This document shows, in pieces, positions 9,580 to 16,047 of a stretch of DNA of 64,000 bases. Origin of the DNA: Planotetraspora sp. A-T 1434 (lineage in GTDB: Bacteria > Actinomycetota > Actinomycetes > Streptosporangiales > Streptosporangiaceae); contig NZ_JAOEGB010000019.1 of assembly GCF_025420585.1 (NCBI RefSeq), positions 62,001 to 126,000 of the forward strand, written 5' to 3'. The position numbers and the translations under genes were made by a program. Position 1 is the stretch's first letter. Each line of letters starts with the position of its first letter. The notes below the pieces were generated by a model. It did not search any database and was not told the DNA's origin. It saw only the letters and a program-made list of their open reading frames with translations.

Positions 9580-10556
9580 GCGGCCGCGACCTCCTTACCC
9601 GCGGCCGGGACCTGCACGGGCGCGTCGGCGACCGCGCGAAGCTCCTGGGCCTCGCGCTGCTCGCGCGCCTTGTTGACGAAGTGCAGCGCCCAGAAGAACA
9701 CGCCCCGGATGGCACAGACGATGGCCGTGGCGAAGAAGATCGCATAGGCGATGTGCACCGCCGTCAGCAGGCCGTACACCAGGGCGACGCCGCCGCCGAA
9801 GGCCACCTGGGACATCGGCTTGGACGGGCTCGTGCCGGGGTCGGTGACCATGTAGTTGGTGAACAGCACGAACGCGACGCCGGTCATCATCCCGAGGGCC
9901 GCGGAGATCGAGGTGCCGAAGAAGAGGCCACGCAGGATCGCCTGCAGGGCGAAGAAGCCCACCCAGCCCATGATCAGCGGCATCCGGCCCGTGAGCTTGC
10001 CGTTGATCATCGTGCCGCCGATGATGATGAGGCCGGGGATCAGCCAGTCCACCCACCCGTCCGGGCTCTCGGTGAAGTGGTACGGCGGCGCGATGCTGGC
10101 CCAGGGGAAGATCAGCAGGATCACCGCGATGCCGAAGTTCGACGGGTTCATGAAGTGGCGCAGCCGGCCCTTCACCGGGGTCCGCAGCACCCACTTGGCG
10201 CCGACCGCGACGACCACTCCGAAGACCATCACGAAGACCTGGTCGTTGACGTAGGTCAGCATGTTCATGGCGAGGCTGGTGATGTGCGCCGGGTAGAGGA
10301 ATTCCCGCAGGCCGCGGATCCCGTTGCCCGCGTAGCGCGGCGTGCGGCCCTCCACCTTGGCCCCGATGTACTCCAGCCCGATCTCCACGCTGTAGCCGGT
10401 CGCGAGGGCGATGAACGGCCACGTCCACGGCTGCTCGAACCCGAGGAGGAGGTAGCCGATGATGTTGAAGACCGAAATCGAGATCGCGAAGTTGCGCAGC
10501 GCGATGATCACTTTCGGGTCATGACGCGGAGGCGCGCCAGCGGTTTTCTCAGCCAT
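9576..10556 (-). CDS. unbU: UnbU, RnfD/NqrB-like membrane protein of enediyne cassette (E5)
   Basis: This is a polytopic membrane protein of 326 aa (329 if the GTG at 10565 is used). About eight hydrophobic segments span residues 15 to 300. The motif TDPGTSP near residue 238 matches the region conserved in RnfD/NqrB-type electron-transport subunits. UnbU is one of the five conserved enediyne warhead genes; its exact role is unproven, and a membrane redox or core-maturation function is an inference from the Rnf similarity. The ATG at 10556 is preferred because AAGGAG lies 11 bases upstream; the GTG at 10565 overlaps the UnbV stop but sits only 2 bases from AAGGAG. The stop overlaps the PksE start. 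Confidence 0.92.
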   Translation of the reverse strand: MAEKTAGAPPRHDPKVIIALRNFAISISVFNIIGYLLLGFEQPWTWPFIALATGYSVEIGLEYIGAKVEGRTPRYAGNGIRGLREFLYPAHITSLAMNMLTYVNDQVFVMVFGVVVAVGAKWVLRTPVKGRLRHFMNPSNFGIAVILLIFPWASIAPPYHFTESPDGWVDWLIPGLIIIGGTMINGKLTGRMPLIMGWVGFFALQAILRGLFFGTSISAALGMMTGVAFVLFTNYMVTDPGTSPSKPMSQVAFGGGVALVYGLLTAVHIAYAIFFATAIVCAIRGVFFWALHFVNKAREQREAQELRAVADAPVQVPAAGKEVAAA

Positions 10557-10561
10557 GTCGA

Positions 10562-12529
10562 TCACTTCTCCTTGGCCTGCTGGCCGAGCTTGAGCGAGTG
10601 CCAGCCAGGGGCCAGCTCAAGGTCCTGGTTGTGGATCTGTCCGGTGCGGTCGCGCCAGCGCAGGTTCACCATCAGCGGTCCGGTGACGTTCGGGCCGAGG
10701 CCGATGTGCACGTCGGTGGTCCGCCTGCCGGAGTGGCCGCTGCTGCCGTCCACGCGGGCGATGAACTTGCGCCCGTCATGGGTCATCACGCAGACCTGCG
10801 CGCCGGTGACCGGCGAGCCGGCTGCGGGAAGCGTGCCGGCGACCGGCGTGGCGTCGTGGGTGAGCCGCAGCCCGAGGAAGGCGCCGGTGGGCGGGCTCTG
10901 GTTCTGGTAGAAGATCGGCTCGCCCCACTGCCGGGCGACGGCGAAGTCCAGCAGGCCGTCACCGTCGGCGTCGCCGGTCGCGATGCCCCGCGTCGGCACC
11001 GGTACGGCGAGGCCGAGCTCGGGGGCCAGGTCGATGTAGCGGCCCGTGGGACCCTTGACGAAGAAGTGCAGGGTCTGGTTTCCGCCGATGTCGTCACCCA
11101 GCTGCGCGTTCGGCCACCAGAACGGGTTCTGCAGCAGCTCGTCGTTGGCCGTGGCCAGCTCCTGCAACTGCGGCCAGCGGTCGGTCTGGCCCTTGATGAA
11201 CCCGGTCGCCTGGGCGATCGACAGCTCGCCGCCGTTGTTGAAGTCCTCGATCTTGACGTCCCAGCCCCAGCCCGACCAGGCGGTGCCCGCCGGACCGCTC
11301 TTGTCCTGCCACGGCGCCACGCCGTCGCGCAGGTTCGCACGCAGATCGGCCTGGCTCTTCGCCGTGGAGACGAACTGGAAGTTGCTCTCTTCGATGCCCC
11401 ACGAGGTGGTGATGTTGCTGACGAACATGTCGTAGATGCCGTCGTGGTTCAGGTCGCCGAAGTCCACGCCCATGCCCTTGAAGGAGTCATGGCCGATGCG
11501 CTTCGACTTGGGAACCATCGGCAGGCGCACGCCCTCGACAAGCGAGAGCTTGATGTGCCCCGGCGTGGACCGGTTGTAGAACATCCGGTCGGGGCCGAAG
11601 TCGTTGGCGAGGTAGAGCTCCGGCAGCAGGTCGCCGTCCAGGTCGTTGGACGCGGCGGCGAGCTCCCAGCCCTTCGACGCGAACTTGGGCAGGACGTTGT
11701 CGAGCTTCTCGTAGGTGGCCGTGGGCTGCGCGCCCGTGGTGGCTCCCGTCCAGCGGAAGAAGTAGTCCTCGCCGCCGTTCTGGGCGTCCGACATCGAGTG
11801 GTTCATGTGCACGCCGCCGCTGACCGTGGGGTCGAGCACCGGGCCGTCCTCGAAGTAGTTGCCGATGAAGATGTCGTCGTGCCCGTCACCGTCGAAGTCC
11901 GCCACGGTGGCCGCGTTGGTGTTCCACTGCGGGCCGGTGTACCTGCCGTTCGTGGAGTTCTTCCCCGGCACCAGCTCGGTCGGCTGGTAGGCGTCCGCGC
12001 CGAGCTTGGCCGCGCCCGGCTTGGCCAGGTAGATGATCGGCGTGCGGCCCCACATGTAGACGAGCAGGTCGAGGCGGCCGTCCTCGTTGTAGTCGCCGGG
12101 GACGCAGCCCATGGGCGCCATGTGGTCGTTCACCGGCAGCGCGCCGGGGCTCAGCGCGAACGGGGCGTACCTGCCGGAGCGCGCGCCGGGCGTGGGTGTG
12201 ACCACGACCTGGTCGGTGCGCGTGTCGACGAGGCACAGGTCGTTGGACAGCCCGTCACCGTCGAGGTCGTTCATCGCGATCGCCGCGCCGACCGAGGAGA
12301 TCCAGGCGTCGATGTGCGTGTAGTCCTTGTTGACCTGGCGGATCGAATGCTGCGCGTATCCGCCCGGCAGAGCGACGGACAGCGGTTTGAACGAGAACTT
12401 GCTCGCCATGGTGGCCGTCTGGGCCGCGGAGTAGGAAGGCAGTCGGGCGATCAAGAAGACGCTCGTGACCAGCACGAGAGCGACGATTCCCGGTAGCTGC
12501 CTCCGCAGCCAGCCAAGGGTCCCAGTCAC
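10562..12529 (-). CDS. unbV: UnbV, exported FG-GAP/ASPIC-UnbV protein of enediyne cassette (E4)
   Basis: The 655-aa protein begins with a hydrophobic anchor or uncleaved signal (residues 12-30, after RRQ), so most of it should lie outside the membrane. Seven FG-GAP/calcium-blade motifs of the DxDGDG type follow, including DLDGDGLSND, DFDGDGHDD, DLNHDGIYD and DADGDGLLD, which points to a beta-propeller. The last 110 residues form the ASPIC/UnbV domain, with GSSGHSGRR and HIGLG. UnbV belongs to the conserved enediyne cassette; its biochemical function is not established. The GTG start overlaps the UnbL stop (GTGA) and has GGAGG nine bases upstream. Confidence 0.93.
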   Translation of the reverse strand: MTGTLGWLRRQLPGIVALVLVTSVFLIARLPSYSAAQTATMASKFSFKPLSVALPGGYAQHSIRQVNKDYTHIDAWISSVGAAIAMNDLDGDGLSNDLCLVDTRTDQVVVTPTPGARSGRYAPFALSPGALPVNDHMAPMGCVPGDYNEDGRLDLLVYMWGRTPIIYLAKPGAAKLGADAYQPTELVPGKNSTNGRYTGPQWNTNAATVADFDGDGHDDIFIGNYFEDGPVLDPTVSGGVHMNHSMSDAQNGGEDYFFRWTGATTGAQPTATYEKLDNVLPKFASKGWELAAASNDLDGDLLPELYLANDFGPDRMFYNRSTPGHIKLSLVEGVRLPMVPKSKRIGHDSFKGMGVDFGDLNHDGIYDMFVSNITTSWGIEESNFQFVSTAKSQADLRANLRDGVAPWQDKSGPAGTAWSGWGWDVKIEDFNNGGELSIAQATGFIKGQTDRWPQLQELATANDELLQNPFWWPNAQLGDDIGGNQTLHFFVKGPTGRYIDLAPELGLAVPVPTRGIATGDADGDGLLDFAVARQWGEPIFYQNQSPPTGAFLGLRLTHDATPVAGTLPAAGSPVTGAQVCVMTHDGRKFIARVDGSSGHSGRRTTDVHIGLGPNVTGPLMVNLRWRDRTGQIHNQDLELAPGWHSLKLGQQAKEK

Positions 12530-13518
12530 GGGCTAACACCTCCAAGAGAGACAAACTGGTCGGCGATGCGCCGCCGCCACACCTCGTAGGCCGGCACATC
12601 GGGGACTTCCCCGTGGATCGGCAGGTCGGGGCGGGACTCGTTGCTGATGCGGGCCGCCTGCCACGGGGTCGTGCCGCAGAGCACCCGCGTGGCGGTCTCG
12701 GTGGCGGGCACGACGAGGTCGGGACGGACCCGGGCCTCGGCCGCGAACGCGGAGCCCTGCGCGAGCTGGGGACGGTAGGCGCCGGCCCGCTCCTGGAAGG
12801 CCAGCAGCTCCGCCTCGTCCGCGCCGCAGGCGTAGGTGGCGGCCAGCCCCGCGCCGGCGTACAGGTCGGCCCGCCGGTGCTCGGGGAACTTCTCGATCAT
12901 GGTGGCCACGACGTCGGCGTCGGTGCCCCCGACGAACCACATGGCCCGTCCGATGCCCTGGTCGATGACCCGGTTGGCGTACCCGGCGGGCGCGTCCAGC
13001 GGCCACGGGAACCGGGCCTCCTGGAACTGCCCGTGCACGTACTGGCCGGTCCGGAAGTAGGCCTGGTGGAAGCCGTACCCGTCGAGCGCGAGCCACCGCA
13101 ACATAGGGTCGGGGGCGTGGATCTTGGACCACAGGAACCGCGGCAGCCGGGCCATCGCCCACCCGACTCCGACGTAGATCATGTAGATCTGGGCGTCGCC
13201 GCCCGGTCTGGTGAGGAAGCCCGCGACCTTGGCGCCCCTCGCGAGCGGCGTGGCGTCAAGGATGCCGAACGCCATTCCCGCGCCCTCGTAGGCGAATCCG
13301 CGAAATCGCCGCGGAAGCTCCTCCAGACGCTCCTCGGCCTCGGCTGGCGTGCGCGACTCCGCGGCGTAGGCATAACCGGTGAGAAACATCTCGCCGACCG
13401 TCTCCAGCAAATCCCGGGACTCCGGGCTCTTCACGTGGAAACCGCGTTTCGCAAGCCTCGTCTCGGAGACGTCGGGTGTCAGAATTCGCCGTCTCAGTGA
13501 CCGTAAAATGCTGGCCAA
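12526..13518 (-). CDS. unbL: UnbL, DUF1702 protein of enediyne cassette (E3-like)
   Basis: The 330-aa soluble protein belongs to DUF1702, the UnbL family found beside PksE. Shared family blocks are FRGFAYEGAGMAFGILDA (about 72-89), VGWAMARLPRFLW, LDGYGFHQAYF, DQGIGRAMWF and a C-terminal VPAYEVWRRR. No catalytic motif is recognisable. The start is a TTG at 13518, placed by the GGAGGG about nine bases upstream; no better in-frame start was found. The stop overlaps the GTG of unbV. A closely related second copy lies 188 bases upstream in the same orientation. Function is unknown throughout the family. Confidence 0.92.
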   Translation of the reverse strand: MASILRSLRRRILTPDVSETRLAKRGFHVKSPESRDLLETVGEMFLTGYAYAAESRTPAEAEERLEELPRRFRGFAYEGAGMAFGILDATPLARGAKVAGFLTRPGGDAQIYMIYVGVGWAMARLPRFLWSKIHAPDPMLRWLALDGYGFHQAYFRTGQYVHGQFQEARFPWPLDAPAGYANRVIDQGIGRAMWFVGGTDADVVATMIEKFPEHRRADLYAGAGLAATYACGADEAELLAFQERAGAYRPQLAQGSAFAAEARVRPDLVVPATETATRVLCGTTPWQAARISNESRPDLPIHGEVPDVPAYEVWRRRIADQFVSLGGVSP

Positions 13519-13706
13519 TCTCCCTCTCCCTCCCCCAGGTTGCTATTTATCCTTGGGGCAATCTTCCTTCTGATGTAGCCATATGGGTTTACTTCCGGTC
13601 CACTCCGGGCGTGCTCACTCGGCGGGCCGTTTCCGGGCATGCCGAACAGAAATCTCGAACCGGAGAGGAAATCCCGCACGTGGCGGGGGCCGAACGCGTC
13701 GCCACG

Positions 13707-14696
13707 TCAGCGCGGAATACGGTTCTCCGCCGCGATGAAATGTGCGCTCACATTTCGCCGCCACAATTCGTACGCCGGAACGGAGTCGCCGGCCTCCACG
13801 GCCGAGTCGTCGGCGAGGGCCACGGCGTCCTCGACGGACAGCCCCGCGAGGACGGCGGTGGCGACCTCCGTGTGGTCCGGCACGAAGCCCGCGAAGCTCC
13901 GCGCCCTGGCCGCGAAGACGACGCCCTGGGCCAGCTCCGGCAGGTGGTCACCGGCCTCGCGGCGCAGGACGGCGAGCCCATCGGCCCCGCACCCGCCGGC
14001 GAAGGTCGCGGCCAGGCCGACGCCGCTCCAGAGGTCGGCCTGCCGGTGGGCGGCGAAGCTTCCCACGTTGGCGGCGATGTCGGGCACCTGCCCGCCGTGG
14101 ATGAACCACAGCGCCCGGCCGATGCCCTGGTCGACCGCCCGGAGGAAGTAGTCCGGCGAGCCTTCCCACGCGTACGGCGACGGCACCCGCTGCTCGTCCA
14201 CCCAGCGCCGGGTGTCGAAGTAGGCGCGGTCGAAGCCGTACCCGTCGACCGCCAGCCAGGTCATCGCCGGGTAGTACGCCGAGCCGCTGAGGTCGGGGAC
14301 CACCTTCTTCCACAGCGGCCGGGGCAGCCGCGCCATCGCGAAACCGATGCCGATGTAGGTGAGGAAGATGTGCGGCTGTCCGGGACCGAGCAGGAGGTCG
14401 CGGCTGCGGTGGCCGCGCCCGCCGCCCATCGCGTCGAGGACGGTGAAGGCCATCGTGGCGCCCTCATACGCGAAACCGCGCAGTTCCTCGTCCACCATGC
14501 TGAGCCGGCGCTCGACTTCCCACTGGTCGCGGGCGTCGATTCCCCATTCGAAGCCGCAGACGACCGCCTGCGGAATGGCCTCCAGACGCTGGGTCGCGGG
14601 CGACGGCGTGACGGGAAAACCGCGCGCGCCGAAAGTGACGTCGAGCAGCGACGGCGCCAGAATGAGCCTGCGGAGCGATCCGGATAACGTCGACAT
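13707..14696 (-). CDS. Second DUF1702 (UnbL-like) protein
   Basis: This 329-aa protein is a paralogue of the neighbouring UnbL. It shares LRGFAYEGATMAF, GIGFAMARLPR, VDGYGF--AYF, DQGIGRALWF and VPAYELWRR in the same order, but the sequences between the blocks differ widely. The two copies therefore diverged long ago and are not a recent duplication. The ATG has GAGGAG about eight bases upstream. The 188-bp gap to unbL may hold an extra promoter, but none is obvious. As the whole family is uncharacterised, nothing can be said about division of labour between the copies. Confidence 0.9.
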   Translation of the reverse strand: MSTLSGSLRRLILAPSLLDVTFGARGFPVTPSPATQRLEAIPQAVVCGFEWGIDARDQWEVERRLSMVDEELRGFAYEGATMAFTVLDAMGGGRGHRSRDLLLGPGQPHIFLTYIGIGFAMARLPRPLWKKVVPDLSGSAYYPAMTWLAVDGYGFDRAYFDTRRWVDEQRVPSPYAWEGSPDYFLRAVDQGIGRALWFIHGGQVPDIAANVGSFAAHRQADLWSGVGLAATFAGGCGADGLAVLRREAGDHLPELAQGVVFAARARSFAGFVPDHTEVATAVLAGLSVEDAVALADDSAVEAGDSVPAYELWRRNVSAHFIAAENRIPR

Positions 14697-14754
14697 AGTG
14701 CTCTCCTCTTCAATCGGCTGGGCGTTCGGGGGCGTTGGTGGAATACAGCCCGCG

Positions 14755-15429
14755 TCAGGACCACGGCGCCGTCGGATACCACGGAATGATTTCCCGCCGC
14801 GCCAGCGTCCGTACGTCCCAGTAAAGGAAGGTGAACACGCCCGCGATGATCAACGCGGACGCCGTCAGGATCGCGGCCCGCCCGGGCTTGGCGCTCAGCC
14901 ACCGCTGCAGCCGGCTGCCGCCGACGGCGGCGAGGACGATGAACAGCACCGCCATGATCACGATGTTGCCGACGGACTGCATGACGAACGCCGCGGCGCC
15001 GTACAACGGGTTGCCGCTCTCCGCGGCGTCGCGGAATATCTGCCGGAACAGCGCGAACGGCCGGCCGATCAGGAACCCGCCGATCAGCACGCCCATGAAC
15101 ACCGTCGGCGCGTTCGGGTGGCGCGTCACGACGCGCGCGAACGGATCCGGCACGACGCGGAGAGCCGCCAGGCCGAGATAGAGCATCACGAGGCCGATCA
15201 CGCCGAAGACCACCATGGACTGCACGCTGCGCGGCGACAGGGTTCCGGCGGCGCCCTGCGCGGTGGAGAACTGCGGCATGGCCGTGCCGGCGAAGCCGGC
15301 GATCGCGCCGTAGATCGCGGACACCGGGGCCAGTCCACTGAACAGGATGATCAGTCCGCGCCTCCGGGGGACGTGGCCGGCTCCCGGGCTGGGCGTGGCC
15401 CTGTCTGCCAAGACTGCGCTGTCGCTCAT
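14755..15429 (-). CDS. Putative membrane protein, first gene of enediyne operon
   Basis: This is a 224-aa polytopic membrane protein with about five hydrophobic segments: near residues 26-48, 70-90, 110-130, 145-170 and 185-205. A basic PRRR stretch before the first segment suggests a cytoplasmic N-terminus. A loop with GRPFALFRQIFRDAA is notable, but I recognise no family. The ATG has GGAG about seven bases upstream. It lies 58 bases upstream of the second DUF1702 gene on the same strand, so it is probably the promoter-proximal gene of the enediyne operon. It could take part in export or membrane anchoring; this is a guess from context. Confidence 0.75.
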   Translation of the reverse strand: MSDSAVLADRATPSPGAGHVPRRRGLIILFSGLAPVSAIYGAIAGFAGTAMPQFSTAQGAAGTLSPRSVQSMVVFGVIGLVMLYLGLAALRVVPDPFARVVTRHPNAPTVFMGVLIGGFLIGRPFALFRQIFRDAAESGNPLYGAAAFVMQSVGNIVIMAVLFIVLAAVGGSRLQRWLSAKPGRAAILTASALIIAGVFTFLYWDVRTLARREIIPWYPTAPWS

Positions 15430-15745
15430 CCTGATCTCCGGTTACCCGAGGAAGCGGCACGGTCGTGCTCATTCATCAGGATGGGACGGGCAGCCTGCCC
15501 CGGTTTTTCGCAGAATGCGGCATTACCCTAAACAGCACTTATTCGCTCGATATCCACTGAGCCACAGCACATGAGGAGAAGGCGCCGCATCAGGCCGGCC
15601 GCGATCAGCGGTGATCAATACAGACAGTAGGCGCCGTGTATCAAATCCATCCCTCCTATGGCCAGTCTGGGTAGCATTGGATAAATGGATCTTCCGATGA
15701 GCGCCCGGCTGGAAGCGCGCTTGGCCGCGCTGTGGTTGCGACCGC
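15430..15745. other. Intergenic region upstream of the enediyne operon
   Basis: No gene with domain support lies here. The region should hold the promoter of the minus-strand enediyne operon, but no convincing -35/-10 pair was found. A 13-bp dyad (GGGCAG-C-CTGCCC, 15488-15500) is followed on the plus strand by TTTTT and resembles a weak terminator. An 11-codon minus-strand frame with an adjacent AGGAGG is present at 15615-15650 but cannot be supported as a gene. Confidence 0.5.
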
Positions 15746-15979
15746 TCAGTGTGGGTGGGTGCTCGTTCGCCAGGTGGCGCGGGCTCCGGGGACCGGGCGG
15801 AGGGTGAGCGTGAAGCCGTCGGTCCACGCGGGCGGAACGGCCGCGCGGGCGGCCTCCGACGCCGCGCGCCGGCGGAGCAGCGCGATGACCGCGATGACGG
15901 CCGCGAGCTCCTCGGGCGTCGGGTTCCCGCGGACGATCGTCACGTCTGTGCCGTCTTGGGCGGCTGTGCTGTCTTCCAC
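15746..15979 (-). CDS. Acyl-CoA carboxylase epsilon-like small subunit
   Basis: This 77-aa protein resembles the small epsilon subunit of actinobacterial acyl-CoA carboxylases. These subunits begin with a short strand of the form V-x-R-G-x-P-T-x-E-E-L-A-A, followed by one long helix rich in alanine and arginine. Here the match is TIVRGNPTPEELAAVIAV near residue 13 and LLRRRAASEAARAA after it. Epsilon subunits bind the beta subunit (AccB/PccB type) and help make malonyl- or methylmalonyl-CoA. No alpha or beta subunit is encoded nearby, so it is an orphan. A GTG at 15979 with GGGAGG five bases upstream is preferred over the GTG at 16006. A link to malonyl-CoA supply for PksE is inferred only from position. 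Confidence 0.75.
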   Translation of the reverse strand: MEDSTAAQDGTDVTIVRGNPTPEELAAVIAVIALLRRRAASEAARAAVPPAWTDGFTLTLRPVPGARATWRTSTHPH

Positions 15980-16047
15980 GGTCGCCTCCCGCGACGAACG
16001 TCGCACCCGGCGGGGTCGCGCGCTTCTTCCGGGATGCGGACCTTTCG

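Noticed and set aside
15615-15650. 11-codon minus-strand frame after AGGAGGG (MDLIHGAYCLY)
   Set aside because: The ribosome site is only one base from the ATG and nothing else supports translation; kept only as a note on the intergenic region.
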